Origin: Gonatopus flavifemur
Taxonomy: Eukaryota > Arthropoda > Insecta > Hymenoptera > Dryinidae
DNA: 64,000 nt
Assembly (NCBI GenBank): GCA_018340375.1
Contig: JAFFJZ010000008.1
Coordinates: forward strand, 1,984,001 to 2,048,000
Reading direction: 5' to 3'
Under the pieces are notes generated by a model. It ran no database searches. It was not told the origin of the DNA and was given only the letters and a program-made list of their open reading frames with translations. This document shows positions 37,292-47,769 of this stretch, one piece after another. Positions within the stretch are counted from its first letter, which is position 1; each line of letters begins with the position of its first letter. The position numbers and the translations under genes are program-made.

Positions 37292-40200
37292 ATGAATGCG
37301 ACGGATATGGGGTGCTTGAAGTGTTCTTCCAAGCAATTGAAATTCGGCGTTGAACGTATATTATCGGATAAATACAAATCAAAACCAACAGGTGAATTAT
37401 CGTCATTGTTATTCAAAAGAACTGGGGGTTTGGGATAAGTGGATTAATTGGTATTGTTTTTGATTTAAAGATTTGTTCAGACCATTCCCCGTTCAGTCGC
37501 CTTGCACAGTGCCTTGTCCGTACTTGAAAAATTGTATCAAATGCAAAATGGTTGAAGCTGGTTCTTCATTTGCATTCACTTTGTCCACGCAGTCTAATGC
37601 CCAAAGAGATGATAATTATACTAATTTGGTTCATAACTTACACGCTTTTTACAAATCTGTTCCCATACGACCAGTACCCACAGGTAAGATTTATAATTTT
37701 TTCTAGTCATTTCTTCAAGTTGGTAGAATTCATTCTAGTCCTGAAGTCCAATCTCACGACCAAGGATGTCTAGACCCGGGTTGAAATATTTGAACGGTTT
37801 TTGTCCTCATCTTTGATTTTCAGACTGATTGTGTTCTGATTTATGAATATTGCTGACAAAAACAAAACTTTTTTAAAATTTTAGTTCAACTCTTTCCGAC
37901 ACCAGCCTGTATTTGAGGTAAGGTGACGTGTTGTAAAGCCTTTAAAGGTACCTTAGAGATGATTCAACTTAATCGGCACTATTTTCTCAGGGATAAAGCT
38001 ACTATAAATGAATATTCTATATCCCACAGTTACAAACGCATTGAAGAACATTGTCCCATATACGGACAAAGTGTCGGAAAGGACTAAATTTCTTCTCAAT
38101 CACTTTTCTGTATGACTAAAGTCTTGAAAAAGTCCGGTTTTTATACGCAATATTCATAAATCAGGAGAGAACAGCCTCAAAATCAAACATGAGAACAAAA
38201 ACCGTGCAGATTTTATGACCCGGGCAATTATATTTACTAGACAACCTTTCATCCTTACTCGTAAGAAAATGTTAGCCATTTTCTATTCGTTTTTCCTCGC
38301 CCGTAGGGAGAGAATCGAAACAAAATTAAGTGAAGAGATTCAATAAGAATAGTTACAAAAAGCTCTGAACGACACTGGAAAAAATTTCTAAAGACAACTT
38401 TAAATACACATATGTGAAGTAATTAACACTTATATGGAGAGAATTTTGTAGTATAGATCACTACAATTATTTTGTAACGCTCCCGTGAAATAATTCTGGT
38501 ATGGTCCATGCATGTATAAAATATACATGTATGTCTATTCATGGACCACTCAGGCTCAATTTTATATGATCTATGTACGTTTTGTAGAGGCATGAACCAT
38601 ACAAAAATTTTTTCACGGACTGGTTCATCCTGATACTGTGATTGGAATCGCTCAACGTTCATTCAAAAATACTTTCTATGCATCTCTTTTCACGATCGAA
38701 AAATTATAATTCTTCTTTGTTTTGTTTCCAATTCAACTACATTCTATCATAATTTCAATCATTTTCATAGGAATATTTCTCGTAACGTCAGTGTAGTTCA
38801 ACTTTGCAAAGACATAGTAATATTGAACATATTTTTTAAGCAATTTATATTACGAAACTTCTTCGTTTACCAGAGGAAGAATTTGATGTACTTCTTTGGA
38901 ATTAAATTGTTATAAACATTCCATAAAGTTAGGAACTTTTTTATACAACCAAAATGAATTTCTCATGCGTGTATGCTTATGCATGAGAGGAATTTATTAT
39001 CAAAAGTCACGGATTTTCCCGTCAAACGGGGGATATACTTGACATGAGATCACAAATTAATGACACAAATCAGTAATTTTTCATCGTAAGAAGTCTGAAT
39101 ACAGGAAAATTTCGATTATTCTCTATAGTCTATTATTTCCACCATTATCACCATTTGATCCATTCGATTACTCGATTTCCTTTTATTGTGTAAAGAGACG
39201 AAACATACGAATTAATGCAACGAAATACTTTGAAAAATCCTATCATCGTATACTGATTGAGAATAATGTGAAATTCCTGATCCGAGTGGAAGATATACGG
39301 TCGAATAAATGGAGCACTTAAAATACTCAAATACTGGAAAATAAAAGATTCAGAGACGTTTCGTTATGTACCAATGGATGAAATTCACACTTCCAGTGTG
39401 GGGAGGCCTGCTGAAACCGCACTGTTTATAACTCATGTAAACCTTCGATGGCACTTAAGATGTCGTTTAAACATAGTCAGGAAACACGAGAATAAGCGAA
39501 CAAGTAAATATTTTGCCTTACTTGCTGCTAGATAGTGGAAAGACAAGACAGTTCATACCATATGGTAACATTTGGTAATGACGTAATTCTCCTCTAATGT
39601 CTCTTCAATGAGAGAACAAATCATTTCAAAATGATCTAATTATTGAAGGATGCTTATAGGAATTCTTCAAATTGGAAAGTCATATAATTTTTTTATCATC
39701 GCGTTTTCATTTTCCTCCTCAAGTCAGAAATGAAAGATTCTTGGATGTCAAAAAAATTTGTAATTAATAATTTATTATAGATTCTGATGCGGAAATAACT
39801 ACCCAAATAGGAACCCAGATAACATGTAGGATTGTCATAAGCTTGTCAGACTTGTCATTCGATTGTTTCAGACTTGTTATTGACAACCTTGTTAGTACGA
39901 GGTTGCTACAACTCTGCTGCAAGCATTTTGTAAGCTTGTACTCTTGTCGTGTGTCAACAAGGAGACTTATGTCAACCTTGCCACAAGCTTGCTTGACAAC
40001 ATTGCGGCAGGGCTAAATTGCTATTTGTGAATTAACAAATGGCCCAAGCTTGGCCCAATTTTATACTGGGCCAGAACGCATGACAAAAAATGGCCTAAGG
40101 TTGGTAAGAGCTTGGAATGATAACCACGTACCAGGCTTGGTATCTAATATTGTGCCATAGTACAACACTACGCATGGCCCAATGTATCATGATACACATA

Positions 40201-43200
40201 TTATGAGTTTTTTTGGAGCTTGGCTTATATGACCAAATCGAACTTGGCCCAAGTTGTGTGTATTAATTTTTGAAAGCTCCAACTTGATTCTTCATACTTC
40301 TTAGAGGAAAAAGTTACGTCACGTCATACCAATCATTGATATTGATACAATTCTGCGATAATCACAAGCACGAGGATACGCTTTAAGTTCTCAAATAAGC
40401 AATGGTTGTACATTGGCCCCATATATGTTTCACCATGCTTGGCAATTCAATGTTTTGCCAAGCTTCAACCACTCATTGTTATGGATTTTCCATGAAACGT
40501 GGTATGGATTTCCGAGTAACAAGTGTTTTATATTAGACCGATATTGATTCGCCATGCTTGGCAGCTCCTTATTTTGCCAAGTTTGCACCAATTATCATAT
40601 TAAAAGTTCCCTGGTGAAAAAGACCCCTTAAATTCTATTAGGAAAAAAAACAAGTAATAGGAAATAAGGTGTGCTTTTGTCATTTCCCCCTTATTTCATA
40701 TTAACGTTTTTAAAGTCCAAAATAATTAAAATTCAATGGGAAAATATGTGGAAGATCAATCAATCCCATTATTTTCTTTATCACTCAATCTTGAGAAGAA
40801 ATATGATGATTAAATAGATTCACAGGGAAATGTACTTAAATCTTACTATATTTACACTCAAATAACTTTTTCATTAATATTTTTTCAAGAGCGTTGTACT
40901 TTGAATCAATTCAATGGTCGCTTAAAACTGATTTTCAAACGTCTCGTGTCGTCCCACGGAATGAAGGTTCACTTTTATAGTTCGACGCTGCAATAAAAAC
41001 CTATCATTTGAAATTAATGGATCAGTAACTACTTAAGATGTATTGTAAAAGAAGTGAGATCTTGTAATCAATGGGAAGAGGTGTCTGTTGTTTTCATCCG
41101 TTTCTATGGTACCATTATTCTTCAAAATAAGTATAATCTTTCATAATGTTTATATCCTTAATAAAGTCGGTCCCATAGGAACGGATGAAAACAAACAAGC
41201 ACTTTTTTCGTAATTATCGAGATGGCAGTTTGGACAATTCATGAGTCAAAATGAAAATGATCAATCCAGGAATTATAAAAGGGTTTGAATGACTATCACT
41301 GATTCAATCTTGAACGATGGGTTTTTATCACAGTTTTGAACTGCAAAGTCGGACCTTGATTTTTTGATGATTCTCTTGTATCAGTAGATACACATTGCAT
41401 TCCCATAGAAATCATTCATCATTGACATTAGCGTTTTTGGGAATAAATTATTCATTACCAAATACTCAAATTTCATATTTCATTAAGAGAGGGTGAGTGA
41501 TGAAATAACTAATGGAATTCAATGAGCTTCCACATGTTTTCCTAATCAATTTCAAACTTTTGATTTTGAAAAAGGTAATAGGAAATGATGGGGTAAACGA
41601 CAAAAGCACACCTTATTTCCTGTGGCTTCATTTTTTTCTAATAGGATTTAAGGGGTCTTTTCCATCACGGTTCCTATGAAACCCGGTATGGGTTCTAAAA
41701 TAACCAACGGTTGTGCATTGAAGCAATATTGATTCGCTATGCTTGGCAGCCCAATATTTTGCCATGCTCGGACTAGTTGTAAGTATTGGCATTTCCTACT
41801 TGGGTATTTATCACCACTATTGAAGTTAGAATCGCTCACGCACAGAGAACTGAATATTTATGATTCTGATGTTACAAATTGGAAGAAGAGTGCATCGTAA
41901 CAATTGTACGATGTTTCATAGTGCTTATTACCCTAAAATCAAGCAATGTCTATGTTCAATGCGATTATTTTTGGTGACAACTGAATCAGTGTCATGTTCA
42001 CTTCACTATGAATGTTATTTAATTCCCTTTGTTTATCGGGCAAATGAAATTCTGAGAACTCATAAAAATTTGAGTTTGAATATCATTATTTTAATATATG
42101 TTGTTTATAAACGAGATTTTTTATTCAAAAATTGATGATAATTATTCGAACATAAGTAGTCAGTGGCTGCAGATGTAGAAATTCTCTATCCCTCCAATCG
42201 ACGCACAGTAGGAAATTTTTGAACATTTGTGGACAAAAATTTGCCTACGACTCAATGTTCATCCGATACTGATAAATTTCCTCTTCAAATACTCAGAAAG
42301 AGTTCCACTTTCATGTATCACTGCAGCATTTTTGTAATCCTTAACTTGAGCTGAGAAACATTCAAATCAAAATTGAGAAAGAGGACCTGATGAATCAATG
42401 GATCACTATGCTTCTGGAAAGGAACGATTTCCCTCTGTTTTACGTTACGAAGCATATTTCTGCTGATTGAATTTTCTATTCTAAGGGGATGGAAAATTCA
42501 AAAAAAGAGCCTCAAGTCATCCATGAGAGAATTCTTGATATGGTAGTGATCGAAATGGGTTTTAACCAATTGCAGAAATTCAATACAGTAGAACCTCCTT
42601 TATCCGAGGTAATGCGGGGAAAGCCTGCTTGGAGAGTTCACCTCGGATAATACGGAAACACACAGTAAAACCCCGTTTATCCGAGGCGATACGAGAAAAA
42701 TTTTATCTCGGATAACGCGGAGCCTCGGTTAATAGAGAGCCGGATAAGTGAGATTCTACTGTATTGTTATATTTTTTTTTAATCCCATCAAGCTTTGGAC
42801 CCGCTCTTTAGGGTTATAATATTACTCTATTATAAATTAAACTTCATTCTTTAACTCAGTGCCTATATCTTCTTCCCCTCACGTTATTGGACCCTCGGAA
42901 ACCAACAGACGGCGAAAAAGATCTTGGTCTAGAGCTGTTTTCAGTTCACTACAACGAAAAGGACTAGAGAGGAGGTTCGCATTGCAAAAATATATTACGA
43001 AGCCGGATAGAAGACAGCTCGCGGCAACATTAGGCCTTACAGATGCACAGGTTCGATAAAAATCCACAAGTTCTTGATATATAAGTGAAATTCTCCATGT
43101 AGAAGAATTTTCAAAATTATATATAATTCGCACATAAGTCAGTATGTTTTATATACTATACATTTTGTATAATTATATATGAATTATATATATATACTGT

Positions 43201-43866
43201 GAAAAAATCTGCCTTAGGTTTCATAAAAATATTATGTAGCTTTTTACATAACACAATCTATTAAATTTCATAATATGATATAATTTTAATAATCTACTTC
43301 TTAATTTTAAGAATCCTCTTCCTAATTTTCATAAGATATTTTTAAATTCAATGATTTATTTCTTAAATTTCAATAAAAATTCTGAAATTTCATAATTCGA
43401 ATTGAATTTAAGAACTGTATTGTATTCAATATGGAGTCATTAAATTACATGAGAAATCTTCTATTAAATTTTAGAATTTTTTCAACAGTGTAGTTTTGAA
43501 CATTTTTCTATATGGTTCTATACTTTCTATAAAAAAACAGAAATAAAAAAATAATTTGTATACATACATAATTTTTCTGAGATCCATTCATGTAGAATAA
43601 CCTATTGACACATTTCTGAATCCCGGTTGTTTTTGTTTCCAATTGGATGACTTGCACATGAATAAATCATTTGCGTTCAAAGTTACAAAGATATATGTTA
43701 AAAACATTTCATACGCTTGCAGGTCAAGGTGTGGTTTCAAAATCGTAGAATGAAATGGCGGCACACAAAAGGAAGTGAGAATACCGTATCCACTGCACCA
43801 GATCCCGTACAGAAGAATGCGCCGTTGTTGAAATTAATGGAAAATCAAGGAACTGGTACCCAATAA
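37292..43866 (+). CDS. H2.0: Homeobox transcription factor H2.0 (HLX class)
   Basis: Four phase-compatible exons: 37292-37391, 37471-37683, 42860-43050 and 43723-43866 (TAA). Exon 1 encodes KQLKFGVERILSDKYKSK, matching the conserved LKFGIDRILS segment of HLX proteins. Exon 2 carries FRPFPVQSP and a cysteine-containing stretch. Exons 3-4 encode a complete homeodomain (about residues 122-181): KRSWSRAVFSSLQRKGLERR, KYITKPDRRQLAATLGLTDA and KVWFQNRRMKWRH. The intron falls between homeodomain residues 44 and 45, a common position. The factor is nuclear; in flies it marks visceral muscle primordia. The start is uncertain: an upstream stop precedes the ATG in this exon, but an earlier exon could exist. 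The 215-residue model is short for the family because the frame ends 34 codons after the homeodomain, inside a MITE end. Intron 2 is 5.2 kb. Confidence 0.88.
39840..40612. repeat. GCTTGGC / TTGGCCCAA-rich repeat in H2.0 intron
   Basis: CTTGTCAACAAGG-like words (39840-40010) grade into CAAGCTTGGCCCAATTTT and GCCATGCTTGGCA-type words. The vocabulary continues at 41700-41790, so one element of this type appears split by the insertion at 40613-41672. Confidence 0.5.
40613..41672. mobile_element. 1.05-kb TIR element nested in the TTGGC-type repeat
   Basis: Left arm AAAAAGACCCCTTAAATTCT (then ATTAGG) and right arm, reverse-complemented, AAAAGACCCCTTAAATCC (then TATTAG) match for about 75 bases, including AGGAAATAAGGTGTGCTTTT. 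The interior is AT-rich and non-coding. Its position inside a broken GCTTGGC-type repeat shows it inserted later. Confidence 0.8.
42586..42761. mobile_element. pogo/Tigger-like MITE with TA flanks
   Basis: It begins CAGTAGAACCTCCTTTATCC and ends GGATAAGTGAGATTCTACTG, with TA on both outer sides. CAGTA...CTC..TTATCCGAG ends are typical of pogo-family (Tigger-like) elements. The motif is also present internally as CAGTAAAACCCCGTTTATCC. It lies about 100 bases upstream of H2.0 exon 3. Confidence 0.85.
43197..43490. mobile_element. MITE with CTGTGAAAAAAT ends and TA flanks
   Basis: Left CTGTGAAAAAATCTG and right AGAATTTTTTCAACAG are inverted, with TA outside each end. The interior consists of ATTAAATTTCATAAT-type words. 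A related but degraded sequence lies at about 51110-51390. It is inside the last intron of H2.0. Confidence 0.65.
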
Positions 43867-44978
43867 ACATGAACATCTTCGAGACATCTTGAAGATATCT
43901 TTTGAAAGACATCTTGAAGACATATCGAAAAGATATCTGGAAGACATCTTTCCGATATATCTCCAAGATTCTTCTCAAAAGATATTTTTAAGATGTTTTG
44001 CCAAGTGTATCTCTAAAGATCAGCAGTTTTGAAGTTATGAGTGCATATGGATAACACTTCAAATGTCTTTGTTCACAATCAAATTGTAAAGAAGGTGAAT
44101 TCGTTCATAAACCAAAAGCTTGGACAATCCATGTAAATACTAACAAATTCTGTGAGAAATACGATTTTGTAACCTTGCAGTGCTAGCACTAAAAGTAACG
44201 AATCTCCAAGTCACAATATTTTGTGAATTATCGAACTTCTTACGCTGAATTTTATGTATGGCCTTCGTGTACGGTGATTTTATCAAATTCTCATCCACAT
44301 TTACTAATAAGTTGTTTTTCAATAACAGTGAGAAAAGAATAATTTAAAGGTATCTATGATATTCATCAGACACTAACGATCACTAGATCATGTACTTCAA
44401 TATGTTTCATCAAATTCATTAAACTGTTCAAATTTTAAGCACAATCAACTTATCTTATATTTGTACATGTAATAAATACCTTGTTCAAAAGATCACTTTT
44501 ACTTTGAGAATATACACCGCTGATATTATATCTCATATTGACAATTATGAGTACCGTCATGAAATTGTCCGTATGGCTCACGCTTCATTGAAGCGTGGAT
44601 ACGTCGTGAAATTGTCCGGGTTCGAATTTCGCAACCCCAAGAATCCGAAATGAAGTGAAATTTGTAGGACTAAAAGGGGGATCAAAAGGAAAGAAAGGAG
44701 GAGAGAGAAGAAGAGAGGAGAATTTTTTTTATGCACCATTCAAGATTTGTCTAAGATATTTTTATAAATTCTTCAAGACATTTTTAAGACTTGATCGAAT
44801 ACGTCTAAAACATATCTTCCGCAATACCTTTTTGAGATATCTTAAACTTGTCGAAATCAGTCGCGTAAATCATCTTTTAGATCTCTAAAAGACATCTTCG
44901 AGACCTTTTTGCAAAACATCTTTCAAAATCGCGAGATATCCTTTAGATATCTAAAAGATGTCTTTTTGTTTGATAAGG
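43859..44978. mobile_element. AAGATATCTT-rich element, copy 2, overlapping the H2.0 stop codon
   Basis: Left end CCCAATAAACATGAACATCTT and right end, reverse-complemented, CCTTATCAAACAAAAAGACATC, with TA outside both ends (43857-43858 and 44979-44980). Both flanks are full of AGATATCTT/AAGACATCTT words (43875-44020 and 44735-44965). The middle holds unrelated AT-rich sequence and, at 44555-44645, a short tRNA-like stretch with GGGTTCGAATTTC. The H2.0 stop TAA lies in the first 8 bases. Confidence 0.7.
44555..44650 (+). repeat. Possible SINE head (B-box-like)
   Basis: GGGTTCGAATTTC resembles a polymerase III B box, and TGGCTCACGCTTC about 50 bases upstream weakly fits an A box. GTCATGAAATTGTCCG and GTCGTGAAATTGTCCG flank it as a direct repeat. 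Stems do not form a tRNA. Confidence 0.3.
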
Positions 44979-45184
44979 TAGCAATTTGCGATATAAAGAA
45001 GACAAGATGTGGCGGAATGGAGGAGATATGAACGTTGAAGTGGATAATTAACAGATTGTATTTACTTTGTTTTATATTCATATGATAAGAGCGTTATATA
45101 GATAATTAGAAAAAGTTTGATATAATTTGCGTATTTTAAAAAAATTTTATTATTATTGTTTTTTATTTTTTCGAGGTTTTTGTA

Positions 45185-45190
45185 TATATT

Positions 45191-45222
<32 letters not shown>

Positions 45223-45224
45223 TG
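45185..45224. repeat. (TA)n microsatellite
   Basis: A run of TA/TATATACA repeats of about 40 bases, with a short poly-A/T-rich context. Confidence 0.9.
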
Positions 45225-45564
45225 TATAAAATTTCTATAGATAATTTGTCTCAATCTATCGGGTTTGAAAATCACTGGGCTCTTAGGATAGTTTGAAAAG
45301 GCAGACCCTGTGAATACCCTCGTCTAAATTTCAACTTGAAATGTTCAATAAACGAATCTAATTATAAATTTTATGTCAGATATATTGAAACAAAAAAAAT
45401 TCTATTGAATTTTTGGGTCCCTTTCAAACAGTCTGTCTCATCTTTGATTTGAACACTTCAATCTTTTATTTGAATACATAAATATTTTTGTCGTTAAAAT
45501 CGACGTTTAATATACCTAGTGATGTGGTGTTTTGGAACTAAGCGAATCATGCGTAGCAGAAGTA

Positions 45565-47419
45565 TTACAAGCTGATGGGAGATTGAAACGTATTATAGTG
45601 ATATGAAGTATAACTTCGCGCGAGGATGATCATTCCTTGGTACAGTCTGCTTGTGTCGAACTCACTCTCTATAGGAGCCTCAAATATCAAATCCCTTTTT
45701 GGCCGTGGGAACTTTTGCGAATTCTGAAGATTCTGAAATAGATGCAAGAACTTATTCAAGAAATTTTTGTGATGATTATCACGGAGATTTTTATATAAAT
45801 ATGATGATACCGATAATACGATAACGTTTCCATTTGTAGGCATCATCATAGCGTTATTACGTTTGACTGCGGAAATGACGAGAGTTAGTAAGTAGCCTCC
45901 GAACGCTAAGAACGATAGCGTAGTCACCGCTAATTGGAATATTTTCGAAATTTTTGTATCTTTGCCTTTGTCGTGATGATCTTCATATCTTCGCATTGGT
46001 TTTTTGCTGACTTTCTTCAGAGGCAGGGTGTAAGGTAATTCTGATGGAAGAGCTCTATGGGCCATGCGTAAAGATTGTGAAACCTCTGAAACAAAATAGA
46101 TTATTAATAAAGATTTATGCAGGGTATTCCTGGAGAAATTCCTAACCACCCAGAGAGTGATTCCTGTGCACGGGAAACAATGAACTGTTATTTCTACCAG
46201 AGTTCCGATTACCAAGTCGAATTTTGTGGTATGGAAAACCGGTCAATTCCGGACAAAATATTTTTGAAAATGTTTTTTCTTTGATCTTACTCGGATTTCA
46301 TAAGCCAGGGGACTGTCACAACCCGAGGAAAAGTATCCTCGAATTTTTATCCACGCGGGATTTTGTAGTATGGAAAACAGGTCAGTTCCGGACAAAATAT
46401 GTACCAAGATATTTTTTGATCGACTTGACTTGGATTTTACAGGTCAAACACCCAGTCACGGTGCAGTGAGAAGTATCCTCGGATATTTTATTCAAGCTGC
46501 AGTTTGCAGTATGAGAAACCGATCAATTCCGGACAAAATATTTTTTGATTGATTTTACTCGGATTTCACAGGTCGAGAAACCAGTCATAATCCGATGGAA
46601 AATATCCTCGAATATTTTATGCACTTCCTATTGGACTCACATAGCATGCCAAACCAAAGAAAAGCGATCAAAAAATATTTCGCCAGTCTTATTAAGGATT
46701 TCACAGGACGAAAACCGACTACCAGCCGAACACGAAATTTTTTGTCTAGATTTGTCGAACATATCAAGCAAGTGAAACCCGTTGGAGGCTGCTGAGATAT
46801 ATTTTGTCAGGATCATCTGGAATTGTACGGGACAGAAAGCGACCAAGAGCCCGATGAAAAATCTTTTGTCTGGAACTGTCGGACATTTTAAATAGGGTCG
46901 ACTGGTCTTTTCGAAAGTCTGAGATCGTGTTTGCTGGGTTGATTCGACGTTAAACCATGTCAAGGCAAAATTTGATTAGCGTAATATTGCCCTTTTATTC
47001 ACTACACTGGTGAAAAAGTTCATGAATTCTACACACAATATTCAGAAACAATTAACACCTACATTTGTATTTTCAATTCACTAAAAATTTGATAGAAATT
47101 CAAATGAGGTTTGGTATGAAAACCATTGGAAGATAATATTGTTTTTGAATTTCAATAAAAGTGTAGGATATTCAATACAAAAATATGTGTGATAATTGCT
47201 TTTGAACTTTTGTATTTAAAATCAATACAAATATGTTGTACACTGTAATGAATGATAAAATTACTCACCATCTTCCTCTAAGAGCGAATTTTTTATATGA
47301 ATCAATTTATCTATCGGTAATTCACTTAAACTCCTTATTTCTTTCATATACAAATTTGATTCTCCAAGGATCGGACTCAAATCGCATATCACCGAAAATA
47401 TCATGAATTTCAAAAACAT
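45565..47419 (-). CDS. Unrecognised secreted single-pass membrane protein, two exons
   Basis: Exon 1 is 47419-47269 and exon 2 is 46085-45565 (stop), joined at G|GTGAGT and TTTCAG|AG with matching phase: 223 residues from the ATG at 47419. An upstream in-frame ATG at 47458 would add 13 residues. MFLKFMIFSVICDLSPILGE is a plausible signal peptide. SLSELPIDKLIHIKNSLLEE follows; then a basic/histidine-rich segment (RRYEDHHDKGKDTK, about 82-95), one hydrophobic span at about 99-124 (IFQLAVTTLSFLAFGGYLL...) and a K-rich part with a PRPKR|D furin-like site. The C-terminus is DTSRLYQGMIILARSYTSYH. The layout is typical of insect-restricted membrane proteins, but I do not recognise the family. It is transcribed divergently from the gene at 47770, and a 140-bp tandem repeat fills its intron. 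Confidence 0.65.
46225..46900. repeat. 140-bp tandem repeat in the intron of the membrane-protein gene
   Basis: GGTCAATTCCGGACAAAATA recurs near 46241, 46380 and 46521 (period about 140), with TATCCTCGAATWTTT, ATTTCACAGG and CCAGTCA landmarks. Two more degenerate units reach about 46900. Plus-strand open frames across it are repeat artefacts. Confidence 0.8.
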
Positions 47420-47769
47420 GATGAACTTTGTACGTACGATCTTGATGTCCAACTTCATTCGATCTTTTCTAATTGAATACGAGAAGCCTTTGAATCTTAG
47501 AGTCTTCTTTATCAAGAACTTCATGTTACTGTGTTTTGGCTTACCACTTATACGTATGTCGTGCTTGGTTAACAAAGCAAGAAGATTGCCAACGTTCACC
47601 CGTTTGGTTGTCGCAGAAAAAAATAGGTTTACAGGAAGAAGATCAGTGCCTGCATATTTACCGAGGTGGAAATGAAAGTATAGTAATTATCATCAACGGT
47701 TTAAATGGTGTTCATTGTGACCGGGTTGTGAGAATCCTTCAGTGATAACATGTACATTGTGACGGGAAA
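47420..47769. promoter_or_regulatory. Short divergent intergenic region (putative bidirectional promoter)
   Basis: About 350 bases separate the start codons of two oppositely transcribed genes. TCAGT at 47739-47743, 27 bases upstream of the plus-strand ATG at 47770, fits the arthropod initiator. No TATA box is evident. Shared regulation is an inference from geometry. Confidence 0.35.

Noticed and set aside
44555..44650. tRNA gene with a GGGTTCGAATTTC T-loop
   Set aside because: D-arm and acceptor stem do not pair; kept only as a possible SINE head.
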